Under the pieces are notes generated by a model, which searched no databases, was not told the origin of the DNA, and was given only the letters and a program-made list of their open reading frames with translations. From Amycolatopsis sp. cg9 (GTDB taxonomy: Bacteria > Actinomycetota > Actinomycetes > Mycobacteriales > Pseudonocardiaceae): DNA of 64,000 nucleotides. Where the stretch lies: contig NZ_CP166850.1 in assembly GCF_041346945.1 (NCBI RefSeq), positions 1,302,001 through 1,366,000 on the forward strand, written 5' to 3'. Shown one piece after another: positions 53,904 through 61,995 of this stretch. How positions within the stretch are numbered: position 1 is the first letter of the stretch; every line of letters begins with the position of its first letter. The translations under genes and the position numbers were made by a program.

Positions 53904-54749
53904 ATGACGATATACAAGTCCGAAGCGGGTGCACGCCTGCTCAGGGAGCGCTATCTCGACGCCTTGCGGGCCTGGCCCGTCCCCCACGATCAAGTGCGCG
54001 TGCCGACGCCGGACGGCGAGACGTTCGTCCTGGTGTCCGGTCCGGAGAGCGCGCCGCCGCTGGTGCTGCTGCACGGCTCCGGGAGCAACTCCGCGGAGTG
54101 GGCCGGGCGGCTGCCCGCTCTGGCCGGGGCGTTCCGGGTATACGCGGTCGACATCATCGGCGAGCCGGGGATGAGCGCCGAGACGCGGCCGCCGCTCGAC
54201 GGCGGCCGGTACGCGGCGTGGCTGGACGCGGTGCTCGACCACTTCGCGGTGGGCCGGGCGGCCTTCCTGACGTCGTCGTTCGGCGGCTGGGTCGCCCTCG
54301 ACCACGCGATCCGGCGGCCCGCGCGCGTCGCGGCGCTGGCGCTGCGGTGCCCGATCGGGCTGGGCCCGATGAAGAAGGGGTTCGTGGTCAAGGCCGTGCT
54401 GCTGGCGCTGCTGGGCGAGAAGGGACGGCGGAAGTCCGTGGCGGGCACGCTGGGCGAGCCGGAGTCGTCGCCGGTCGTCGAGCACCAACTGCTCGTGTCG
54501 GCGAACTACCGGTACCGCACCGGCCCGTTCCCGGTCTTCGACGACGCGGCGCTGGCCCGGCTGACCATGCCGGTGTACGCGGTCGCCGGGGCGGACGACG
54601 CCATGGTCGACTCGGCGACGACGGCACGGCGGCTGACGGCGGCCGGCGCGGAGGTGGACCTGCTGCCGGGCGCCGGACACCACCTCCCGGCCGCGGGCGA
54701 CCTGGAGTTCCTGACCCGCGCGGTGGCGAACGGTGATTTCACCGGTTGA
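53904..54749 (+). CDS. Alpha/beta hydrolase
   Basis: The protein has 281 residues. Features are LLHGSGSNSAEWAGRLPAL (oxyanion HG), the nucleophile elbow as FLTSSFGGWVALDHA, AGADDAMVD with the likely Asp and PGAGHHLPAAG with the His. The elbow is S-S-F-G-G and not the usual GxSxG. The 46-bp upstream gap is unusually AT-rich; GGAGG at 53880-53884 is far from ATG 53904 but adjoins a TTG at 53886, so the start is uncertain. Confidence 0.85.
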   Translation: MTIYKSEAGARLLRERYLDALRAWPVPHDQVRVPTPDGETFVLVSGPESAPPLVLLHGSGSNSAEWAGRLPALAGAFRVYAVDIIGEPGMSAETRPPLDGGRYAAWLDAVLDHFAVGRAAFLTSSFGGWVALDHAIRRPARVAALALRCPIGLGPMKKGFVVKAVLLALLGEKGRRKSVAGTLGEPESSPVVEHQLLVSANYRYRTGPFPVFDDAALARLTMPVYAVAGADDAMVDSATTARRLTAAGAEVDLLPGAGHHLPAAGDLEFLTRAVANGDFTG

Positions 54750-54765
54750 TGGCAGGATGAGCCCT

Positions 54766-55947
54766 ATGCGGCGTGTGCTGGGTCTCATCGGTGTCGTGTC
54801 CCTGCTGGTCGCGGGCTGTTCGGGGGCGGCGAGCGAGCCGGTCCAGAGCGTCCCGCCCGCGGCGACGCCGTCGGCCTCGAGCGGGAAGTTCAAGGTCGAG
54901 ACGGTGACGGCCGGGCTCGAGCACGGCTGGGACGTCGGGTTCCTGCCCGACGGCGGCATCCTCGTGCCGCAGCGGCCCGGCAAGCTCGCGCTGGTCCGCG
55001 ACGGGAAGGCGGCCGAAGTCCGCGCCGACTTCTCCGACGTGCTGGTCAAGGGCGAAGGCGGGCTGCTCGGCATGGTCGTCAGCCCCGACTTCACCACCAG
55101 CCGCGAGTTCATCACGTGCCAGGACCACCAGGAGGGCGGCAAGGCCGTCGACATCCGGCTGGTCACGTGGAAGCTGGCCGAGGACGGCGCGAGCGCGACC
55201 AAGGTGAAGGACCTGCTGACCGGGCTCCCGGTGAACCCCAGCGGCCGCCACTCCGGCTGCCGCCCGACGTTCGCCCCGGACGGCGCGCTGCTGGTCGGCA
55301 CCGGTGACACCGCCCGCGCGTCGATCGCCCAGGACCGCCACTCCCTCGGCGGCAAGGTGCTGCGGCTGGACGCGAAGACGGGGAACCCGTTGCCGGACAA
55401 CCCGTTCATCACGTCGTCCGACCCGCACGAGCGGCTGATCTACACCTACGGCCACCGCAACGTCCAGGGCGTGGCGATCCGCCCGGGCAGCGGCCAGGTG
55501 ATCACCGCCGAGCACGGGCCGACGTTCGACGACGAGGTCAACCTCCTCAAGCCGGGCGCGAACTACGGCTGGGACCCGTCGAAGGGCGGCACCGACTCGA
55601 GCTACGACGAGAGCGTCCCGATGACCGACCTCAAGCGCTTCCCGGACGCGGTGAGTCCACTGTGGACGTCCGGCAAGATCACCGAGGCGATCAGCGGCGA
55701 CGCCTTCCTGACCGGCGCCCAGTGGGGCCCGAACGACGGCGCGCTGGTCGTGGTGGCGCTGAAGGGCCAGAAGCTGCTGCTGTACCACTTGGACCCGGCG
55801 GGCAAGGTCCTCGACGTCACGCTCCCGCCGGAGTTCGACGACAAGTTCGGCCGCCTCCGCGCGGTCCGCAGCGGCCCGGACGGCGCCCTGTACGTGACGA
55901 CATCGGACGGCGCCGACGACAAGCTGCTGAAGGTCACGCCCGCGTGA
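54766..55947 (+). CDS. PQQ-type sugar dehydrogenase-like lipoprotein
   Basis: The protein has 393 residues. Lipoprotein signal RRVLGLIGVVSLLVAGC. A six-bladed propeller of the GSDH/YliI family: GWDVGFLPDGGILVPQRPG, GEGGLLGMVVSPDF, GRHSGCRPTFAPDGALLVGT, YTYGHRNVQGVAIRPGSG, AEHGPTFDDEVNLL and SGPDGALYVTT. Relatives oxidise sugars with PQQ outside the membrane, but many lack activity. ATG 54766 gives a normal signal; 54757 is possible. Confidence 0.88.
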   Translation: MRRVLGLIGVVSLLVAGCSGAASEPVQSVPPAATPSASSGKFKVETVTAGLEHGWDVGFLPDGGILVPQRPGKLALVRDGKAAEVRADFSDVLVKGEGGLLGMVVSPDFTTSREFITCQDHQEGGKAVDIRLVTWKLAEDGASATKVKDLLTGLPVNPSGRHSGCRPTFAPDGALLVGTGDTARASIAQDRHSLGGKVLRLDAKTGNPLPDNPFITSSDPHERLIYTYGHRNVQGVAIRPGSGQVITAEHGPTFDDEVNLLKPGANYGWDPSKGGTDSSYDESVPMTDLKRFPDAVSPLWTSGKITEAISGDAFLTGAQWGPNDGALVVVALKGQKLLLYHLDPAGKVLDVTLPPEFDDKFGRLRAVRSGPDGALYVTTSDGADDKLLKVTPA

Positions 55948-55961
55948 TCATGAAAAAAACA

Positions 55962-55974
55962 CACCGAGCCGGTG
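55962..55974 (-). terminator. Weak hairpin followed by T-run on the minus strand
   Basis: CACCG/CGGTG with a 3-nt loop; on the minus strand it is followed by a run of seven T (complement of 55953-55959). The convergent gap 55948-56181 holds no gene that I can support. Confidence 0.35.
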
Positions 55975-56181
55975 CCCGGAACACTGTCGCCCGGGGGCTT
56001 GATCGCGGAACATGTTTCGTACCAAGAGTTTTCGCCCGCCCCCGACGAGTGTTGGACGCGGTCCGAAGATAGCGTTCCCGCGGCAGCACCGCGCCGGTCC
56101 CCGGGCGCCATCGCCGACCTGGCGATCGGGGACCGGCCTCCAGCCACGACCCCGGCCCCGCGGCCGGGCACCGAGAAGCCG

Positions 56182-56901
56182 TCAGTTCCCCAGGTGAGCC
56201 CCGCCGTTGACGTGCACCACTTGGCCGGTGACGTGCCCGGCGGCGGGGCTCGCCAGAAACGCCACCACCGCGGCCACGTCCTCCGGGGTGCCCGGTCGCT
56301 TGTTCATCGTGTTGCCGACCAGCCACTCGCGACGGCGGTCGCTGAGCTGCCCGTGGAAGAACTCGGTGTCGCCGACCAGCCCGGGCGCGACGACGTTCGC
56401 GGTGATCCCGCGCGGGCCGAACTCCCGGGCCACGCTCACGTTCCAGCCCTCGACCGCGGCCTTCGCGGCGCCGTACGACCCGGCGCCGGTGTGGGCGGCG
56501 ATCGAGCCGATCGTCACGATCCGGGCGCCGTCGGCGAAGCGCTCGCGCAGCGCGTGCGTCACCAGGGCGGCACTGACCACATTGGACCGGAGGTTCCGCT
56601 CGAACGCGGCCGCGAAGCCGGCGAGCCCCTCCCCTTCCGCGTCGAGGAAGTCCGTGTTGCCGCCGGCGTTGTTGACGAGCACGTCGACGCGGTCCGGCAA
56701 CTCCGCCAGTGCGGCTTCGACGGCCGCGGGATCGGCGGCGTCGAACACGACGGGCCGCGCGCCCAGGAGCGTCGCGGCCTCGGTGAGCACCTGTTCGCGG
56801 CGGCCGGTGATCGTGACGCGGTCGCCGGCGAAGGCGGCCGCGACCGCGTAGCCGATGCCCGTGCCGCCGCCGGTCACCACGACTTCCCGGTTGTTCCCCA
56901 T
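56182..56901 (-). CDS. Short-chain dehydrogenase/reductase
   Basis: The protein has 239 residues. Cofactor motif TGGGTGIGYAVAAAF, DVLVNNAGGN, catalytic Ser in IGSIAAHTG and YGAAKAAVEGW (YxxxK), then PGLVGDTEFF. The Arg in TGRREQ suggests NADP. Classical SDR of unknown substrate. ATG at 56901, divergent from the isochorismatase-fold gene by 29 bp. Confidence 0.92.
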   Translation of the reverse strand: MGNNREVVVTGGGTGIGYAVAAAFAGDRVTITGRREQVLTEAATLLGARPVVFDAADPAAVEAALAELPDRVDVLVNNAGGNTDFLDAEGEGLAGFAAAFERNLRSNVVSAALVTHALRERFADGARIVTIGSIAAHTGAGSYGAAKAAVEGWNVSVAREFGPRGITANVVAPGLVGDTEFFHGQLSDRRREWLVGNTMNKRPGTPEDVAAVVAFLASPAAGHVTGQVVHVNGGAHLGN

Positions 56902-56930
56902 GCCCCGACCCTAGTGCCTAGGATCGGGGC

Positions 56931-57434
56931 ATGACCAAGATCGATCCGGCCACGTCCGCGCTCGTGCTCGTCGACCTGCAGGAGCGGATCGTGGCGCTGC
57001 CGACCACGCCGTACCGCGGCGAAGAGGTCGTCGCGAACGCCCTGCGCCTGCGAGAAGCCTTCCGCGGGGCGGGCGCCCCGGTGGTGGTCGTGAAGGTGTC
57101 CCGGCCGGACAACCCGCCGGGCAACGAGGTGGTCTTCGACGCGCAGGACGACAAGATCGTCACGAAGTACGCGATCGGCGGCTTCGCCGGCACCGACCTG
57201 GACGAGTTCCTGCGCGGCAAGGGCGTCCGCACGGTGTACTTCGGCGGCATCGCGACGGAGTTCGGCGTCGAGTCGACCCTGCGCGCGGCGTCCGACCACG
57301 GCTACGACACGGTGGCGGTCTCCGACGCGATGACAGCGCTTTCCGAGATCTCCCACGAGAACGCGATCACGAAGATCTTCCCGCGGCTCGGCACGGTCGT
57401 GACGACGGACGAGGCGCTGGCGGGACTGGCGTGA
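56931..57434 (+). CDS. Isochorismatase-fold protein lacking the nucleophilic Cys
   Basis: The protein has 167 residues. The catalytic Asp (LVLVDLQERI) and Lys (DKIVTKYAIGGF) are present, but the usual Cys in the GIAT(E)xC segment is Gly here (GGIATEFGVESTLRAA). Amidases of this fold need that Cys; isochorismatases such as PhzD do not. So it is either not an amidase or is inactive. It is coupled by GTGA to the first of two Nudix genes, which suggests a shared nucleotide or NAD-related substrate (inference). Confidence 0.88.
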   Translation: MTKIDPATSALVLVDLQERIVALPTTPYRGEEVVANALRLREAFRGAGAPVVVVKVSRPDNPPGNEVVFDAQDDKIVTKYAIGGFAGTDLDEFLRGKGVRTVYFGGIATEFGVESTLRAASDHGYDTVAVSDAMTALSEISHENAITKIFPRLGTVVTTDEALAGLA

Positions 57435-57823
57435 TCGACAAGGTCGAGTGGCTGCACGTCGTGGACGGCCGCGTGCTGGCCGCGCGGTCCCGCGGCAAGG
57501 ACAAGTTCTACCTGCCCGGCGGCAAGCGCGAGCCGGGCGAATCGGACACCGAGACGCTCATCCGCGAGATCCGCGAAGAACTGGACGTCGAGGTCACGCC
57601 GTCGACGATCGCCCCGGCGGGCACGTTCGAAGGCCAGGCCCATGGCAAAGCGGCAGGCACCCTGGTCCGGACGGCGGCCTACACGGCGGACTACCGGGGG
57701 ACGCTCAAGGCGAGCAGCGAGATCGAGGAGATCGCCTGGTTCGCCCACGCGGACCGGCCGCGGGTGTCCCTGGTCGCCCAGCTGATCTTCGACCACCTGC
57801 ACGACGCCGGTGAGCTGCGGTGA
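57431..57823 (+). CDS. Nudix hydrolase, first of a tandem pair
   Basis: The protein has 130 residues. Nudix box GGKREPGESDTETLIREIRE followed by ELDV, matching GX5EX7REx2EE with Asp in place of the final Gly. Hydrolyses a nucleoside diphosphate-linked substrate; which one is unknown. GTG start overlaps the previous stop; its own stop overlaps the next start as GTGA. Confidence 0.9.
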   Translation: MIDKVEWLHVVDGRVLAARSRGKDKFYLPGGKREPGESDTETLIREIREELDVEVTPSTIAPAGTFEGQAHGKAAGTLVRTAAYTADYRGTLKASSEIEEIAWFAHADRPRVSLVAQLIFDHLHDAGELR

Positions 57824-58212
57824 TCGACAAGATCGCCTGGCTGCACGCGGTCGACGGCCGCGTCCTCAGCACCCGCTCACGCGGCAAGGACGTGTACTAC
57901 CTCCCCGGCGGCAAGCGCGAGCCGGGCGAATCGGACACCGAAACACTGGTCCGCGAGATCCGCGAAGAACTCGACGTCGAGATCACCCCGGCGTCGATCG
58001 CCCCGGCCGGCGTGTTCGAGGCGGAGGCGCACGGCCACGCGGCGGGCACCCTGGTCCGGATGACCTGCTACACCGCGGAGTACACGGGCACGCCGGCCGC
58101 CAGCAGCGAGATCGAAGAGATCGCCTGGCTGACCTACGCGGACCGCGATCGGGTTTCGGCGGTGGACAAGCTCATCTTCGACCACCTGCACGAGACCGGC
58201 CGGCTCGGCTGA
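57820..58212 (+). CDS. Nudix hydrolase, second of a tandem pair
   Basis: The protein has 130 residues, the same length as the preceding one and near-identical through the Nudix box (GGKREPGESDTETLVREIRE). Differences cluster in the C-terminal half (MTCYTAEYTGTPAASSEI against TAAYTADYRGTLKASSEI). A duplication that has begun to diverge, or a heterodimer. Third gene of the operon. Confidence 0.9.
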   Translation: MIDKIAWLHAVDGRVLSTRSRGKDVYYLPGGKREPGESDTETLVREIREELDVEITPASIAPAGVFEAEAHGHAAGTLVRMTCYTAEYTGTPAASSEIEEIAWLTYADRDRVSAVDKLIFDHLHETGRLG

Positions 58213-58214
58213 CG

Positions 58215-58246
58215 GCCGAAGCCCTCACCCCAGCCGCAGCTTCGGC
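58215..58246. terminator. Hairpin at the 3' ends of the Nudix operon and TetR gene
   Basis: GCCGAAGC (58215-58222) and GCTTCGGC (58239-58246) with a 16-nt loop, overlapping the last codons of the convergent TetR gene. Confidence 0.35.
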
Positions 58247-58896
58247 TTGTGCTCCAGGTGGGACAGCCCGTTCCACGCCAGGTTCACCAGGTGGGCCGCG
58301 ACCTCGTCGCGCTTCGGCTTCCGCGCGTCCAGCCACCACTGGCCGGTCAGCGCGACCATGCCCACCAGGGCCTGGGCGTACAGTGCCGCCAGCTTCTCGT
58401 CGTAGCCGCGGGCCGCGAACTGCTGGGCCAGGATGTGCTCGACCTGGCTCGCGATGTCGTTCAGCACCGTCGAAAACGTGCCTGTCGAACTCGCCACCGG
58501 CGAATCCCGCACCAGGATGCGGAAGCCGTCGTGGGAATCCTCGACGTACGACAGCAGGGCCGTGGCCGCCTGTTCGAGCATCACGCGGGGGTGGCCGCCG
58601 TGCAGCGTGGAGACCATGCGGTCCAGCAACAGCTGCGTTTCGCGGTCGACGACCACCGCGTAGATGCCCTCTTTGCCGCCGAAGTGCTCGTACACGACCG
58701 GCTTCGACACGTTGGCGCGGTGCGCGATCTCCTCGATCGACGTGCCGTCGAAGCCCTTCTCGGCGAACAGCGCCCGTGCCACGTTCAGCAGCTGGCGGCG
58801 CCGTTCGCTGCCGGTCATCCGCACCCTTGTCACCGGGGCGGCCGGACGTGCCCCGGTGACCTGCTGCTCACGCTTCGAACGTCGTCTCCCCGCCAC
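58225..58896 (-). CDS. TetR-family regulator, probable control of desaturase
   Basis: The protein has 223 residues. A basic arm precedes the HTH (GTSIEEIAHRANVSKPVVYE), then a helical ligand domain. It corresponds in position to Rv1019 near glmU-prs in M. tuberculosis. It lies 17 bp downstream of the desaturase gene on the same strand, so it likely senses acyl-CoA or membrane state and represses the shared promoter. GTG or ATG at 58896. Confidence 0.88.
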   Translation of the reverse strand: MAGRRRSKREQQVTGARPAAPVTRVRMTGSERRRQLLNVARALFAEKGFDGTSIEEIAHRANVSKPVVYEHFGGKEGIYAVVVDRETQLLLDRMVSTLHGGHPRVMLEQAATALLSYVEDSHDGFRILVRDSPVASSTGTFSTVLNDIASQVEHILAQQFAARGYDEKLAALYAQALVGMVALTGQWWLDARKPKRDEVAAHLVNLAWNGLSHLEHKPKLRLG

Positions 58897-58913
58897 TGTC
58901 GCAGCCTAGTTGA

Positions 58914-59879
58914 CTAGCTCTTTTCCGTCGCGATACGGGCCAGGCGCTGCGGGGTCGGCCAGCGGACGTCGTGCACCCAGCCGAACTTCTCGAAGATCCA
59001 GATCAGCCGCGCGGAGATGTCGATCTGGCCGCGCTTGACGCCGTGGCGCGCGGACGTCGGGTCGGCGTGGTGCAGGTTGTGCCACGACTCGCCGAACGAG
59101 AAAATGGCCAGGGGCCAGAAGTTCGCCGACTTGTCGCGGGCGGCGAACGGGCGCTCGCCGATCATGTGGCAGATCGAGTTGACCGACCAGGTGACGTGGT
59201 GCAGCACGCAGATGCGCACCAGGCCCGCCCAGAAGAACGCCGTCACGGCGCCCCAGAGCGACCACGAGATGAGCCCGCCCAGCAGGGCCGGCAGCGCCAG
59301 GCTGACGAGCGACCACAGCCAGAACAGGTCGTCGACCTTCTTGATCGCCGGGTCCTTCACCAAGTCGGGCGCGAAGCGCTCGGCGTTGGTCTGGTCGCGC
59401 TCGAACAGCCAGCCCATGTGCGCGTGCCAGAAGCCCTTCGCGATGGCCCACGGCGAGGTGCCGAACGCCCACGGCGAATGCGGGTCGCCGTCGCGGTCGG
59501 AGAACGCGTGGTGGCGGCGGTGGTCGGCGACCCAGGTGATCACCGGGCCCTGCAGGGCGATGCTGCCCGCGATGGCCATGAGCACGCGCAGCCACTGCTT
59601 GGCCTTGAACGAGCCGTGCGTGAAGTAGCGGTGGTACGACACCGTGATGCCGAGCCCGCTGATGGCGTAGAAGACGACGAAGATGCCGACGTCGACCCAG
59701 CTCAGTCCCCAGCCCCAGGCGAACGGCACCGCGACCAGCAGTGCCACCAGCGGCGCGATCACGCCGAAGTAGACCGACAGCTGCACGCCGATGCCCCGCG
59801 TGCCTTCGATGACGGGTTTGGGCCCCTTGGGTGCCGAGGGCTCCCCGGCGGGCTGAGAACGGTCGAGCGTGGCCGTCAT
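58914..59879 (-). CDS. Membrane acyl-CoA (fatty acid) desaturase
   Basis: The protein has about 321 residues. Three His boxes coordinate the diiron site: HRYFTHGSF, DHRRHHAFSD and HNLHHADP, within four or so membrane helices. It introduces a double bond (delta-9 type) into acyl-CoA at the membrane with a reductase partner. ATG 59879 chosen; GTG 59888 is an alternative. First gene of the desaturase-TetR operon. Confidence 0.94.
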   Translation of the reverse strand: MTATLDRSQPAGEPSAPKGPKPVIEGTRGIGVQLSVYFGVIAPLVALLVAVPFAWGWGLSWVDVGIFVVFYAISGLGITVSYHRYFTHGSFKAKQWLRVLMAIAGSIALQGPVITWVADHRRHHAFSDRDGDPHSPWAFGTSPWAIAKGFWHAHMGWLFERDQTNAERFAPDLVKDPAIKKVDDLFWLWSLVSLALPALLGGLISWSLWGAVTAFFWAGLVRICVLHHVTWSVNSICHMIGERPFAARDKSANFWPLAIFSFGESWHNLHHADPTSARHGVKRGQIDISARLIWIFEKFGWVHDVRWPTPQRLARIATEKS

Positions 59880-59914
59880 ACGCTTCACTTCTCCCTACGC
59901 GGGCAGCCCTTTGA

Positions 59915-59951
59915 CGTAGGGTGCCCTAACCTACGATGCCGTAAGTTACGG
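59915..59951 (-). promoter_or_regulatory. Two inverted repeats in the desaturase promoter
   Basis: CCGTAA-G-TTACGG (59939-59951) and CGTAGG-N9-CCTACG (59915-59935) lie 36-72 bp upstream of the desaturase start. Both are of a size a TetR dimer would bind. The region 59952-60086 shows nothing else except a TATCCT -10 candidate for the tRNA. Confidence 0.5.
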
Positions 59952-60086
59952 TACAGGAGGTTCCGGCGGCTGGGGAGTGCCTGAACCCACACACCCGGTG
60001 TTCGGAACGGAGTACCCGGCGGACTGGGCGCTAACGCATCCCCCGCGCGGACGACACCCGATCGTCGCTATCCTGACCAGGTTCGA

Positions 60087-60158
60087 TCCGCCGTAGTGTA
60101 ATCGGCAGCACTTCAGATTTTGGTTCTGACAGTTCAGGTTCGAATCCTGGCGGCGGAG
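60087..60158 (+). tRNA. tRNA-Gln (anticodon UUG)
   Basis: A 72-nt cloverleaf: acceptor TCCGCCG/CGGCGGA, anticodon stem TCAGA/TCTGA around a loop TTTTGGT with anticodon TTG, T arm with GTTCGAATC. The CCA end is not fully encoded (GCA follows). TATCCT at 60069-60074 is a -10 candidate. Confidence 0.95.
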
Positions 60159-60192
60159 CAGCAGAAGGACCCGAACCCACGACACCGGGAGG

Positions 60193-61947
60193 TTGGCGCT
60201 GACCGACGAGGCGACCGACCCGGTGGCGGCCAGGCGTCCCGCCCTGGCCGAGATGTCCGACGCCTGGCTCGTCGGGCGCGCGCGGGAACTGATCGCCGCG
60301 GTCCAGCGGCAGGAGTACACGCAGCAGCTCCAGATCGTCGAACTGATGGACGAGCTGCTCGACGAGACCCAGCGCCGCGGCGAGCCGACCATGGTCGCGC
60401 AGCTGCTGCGCGCCTCCGCCATCGCGCGGCTGATCACCAAGGGCCTGGCCGCCGAGGCCGAGCCGCGGCTCGACGAGATGCTCGCGCACACCCGGCGCCA
60501 CGGCCTCGCGCTGCTGCGGGCCGACGCGCACGCGCTGCGCGGGCGCCGCCTGGTCATCGCCGCGCAGGAGGACCCCGCGCTCACCGAGATCGCCCGCGCG
60601 CTGGCGATCCTCGACGACTCCGCGATCCCGAACCGGCAGGTCGGCATCCGCCAGTGGAACCGGATGCTGTGGTCGACGCTGAACGACTGCTGGATCGTGC
60701 TGAACCAGCTCGGCGTCTACGAAGCCGCCGAGGAGGTCATCGGCCGCGCCGCGAGCGCGATCCGCGAAAGCGCGAGCCCGCACGAGATCACGCTGCAGCT
60801 GATGAACCGCGTCAAGATGCTGCTGGGCTGGGGCCTGCGGCTCGAACGCATCGACGAGTACGACGAGAGCGCCGAGAAGTTCCGCACGGCCGCGTCGATG
60901 GCGGTCGCCGCGGAGGGCCCCTTCACCGAGTCGCTCTTCCCGCGGAAGGCGAACGTCTCGGCCGTCGACCAGGTCGGCGTCCTCGCCGCCGCGCAGGCGC
61001 TGCACAGCCCGACCACCGACCAGATCGACCGGCTCCGGGCGCTGCACGAAGGCACCGGCTACCCGGGCGAGCGCGAGATCGTCGCGATCGCGCTGGCCCG
61101 CTGCCTGGACAAGGGCGGCCGCCGCGAAGAGGCCCTCGACGTGCTGCGCTCGGCGCGCGAGTTCCTCGGCGACGACACCTCGCAGCCGTCGATGCGGCTG
61201 AACATCGCCCGCGAGCTGGCCCGGCTCGACACGAGCCCGGACTACGCGTCCGGGGCGAGCCAGTCGCTGATCGACTACGCGACCCGGCTCGAGTCCGAGA
61301 TGTGGAGCCTGCGCGAGTCGCAGATCGCCACCCTGAACGCCCGCCGCGAGCACGAACGGCTGTCCGCCGAGCACGGCGCGATCACCCAGCAGGCGCTGCA
61401 GGACCCGCTCACCGGCCTGCCGAACCGGCGCGCGCTGGACGAGAAGCTGCGCCAGCTCGCCTCGTCGGCCGACGCGCAGCCCCTCGCCGTCGCGCTGGTC
61501 GACCTCGACGGCTTCAAGGGCGTCAACGACAAGCAGTCGCACGCCGAAGGCGATAACGTGCTGCGTGTCGTCGCGAGCACGCTTCGTGACGCCCTGCGCG
61601 GGGACGACCTGGTGGCGCGCTACGGCGGCGACGAGTTCATCGTGCTGCTGCCGGGCACGCCGGCGTCCGCGGCGAAGATGGCGCTCGGCCGCGCCGTGAA
61701 GTCCGTCGCAGGCCTGCCGCACCACCTTTCGCACGGCGTGACGCTGTCGATCGGGCTCGTCTCGCTGCGGCCGCAGGAGCGCGGCGAGCAGGTCCTCGCC
61801 CGCGCGGACGCGGCCATGTACCAGGCGAAACGCGGCGGCGGCAACCAGGTGGCGTCGGCGAACTCGATGGCCGCCGACCCGGCAGCCGCGTGGGCGAGCG
61901 AGGCCCCTCCGACCGACCCCGCGTGGGACGCCGAGGACCACAGTTAG
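60193..61947 (+). CDS. Diguanylate cyclase (GGDEF) with TPR-like sensor region
   Basis: The protein has 584 residues. The first 400 are helical repeats without membrane spans, ending in a coiled coil (MWSLRESQIATLNARREHER). The GGDEF domain has DPLTGLPNRRAL, VDLDGFKGVND and an intact YGGDEFIVLLPG; no EAL domain and no clear RxxD inhibitory site. It makes cyclic di-GMP in response to a cytoplasmic cue. The start is TTG 60193, but GGGAGG ends directly before it; a CTG at 60199 would have ideal spacing. Confidence 0.92.
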   Translation: MALTDEATDPVAARRPALAEMSDAWLVGRARELIAAVQRQEYTQQLQIVELMDELLDETQRRGEPTMVAQLLRASAIARLITKGLAAEAEPRLDEMLAHTRRHGLALLRADAHALRGRRLVIAAQEDPALTEIARALAILDDSAIPNRQVGIRQWNRMLWSTLNDCWIVLNQLGVYEAAEEVIGRAASAIRESASPHEITLQLMNRVKMLLGWGLRLERIDEYDESAEKFRTAASMAVAAEGPFTESLFPRKANVSAVDQVGVLAAAQALHSPTTDQIDRLRALHEGTGYPGEREIVAIALARCLDKGGRREEALDVLRSAREFLGDDTSQPSMRLNIARELARLDTSPDYASGASQSLIDYATRLESEMWSLRESQIATLNARREHERLSAEHGAITQQALQDPLTGLPNRRALDEKLRQLASSADAQPLAVALVDLDGFKGVNDKQSHAEGDNVLRVVASTLRDALRGDDLVARYGGDEFIVLLPGTPASAAKMALGRAVKSVAGLPHHLSHGVTLSIGLVSLRPQERGEQVLARADAAMYQAKRGGGNQVASANSMAADPAAAWASEAPPTDPAWDAEDHS

Positions 61948-61995
61948 GATCGGTGCCCGACAGAAGCCATCCTTTGGTAACCGTTGGGAGCGCCG

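Noticed and set aside
55948..56181. Small genes in the convergent gap
   Set aside because: Open frames here have no ribosome site or coding character; only a weak hairpin with a T-run is visible.
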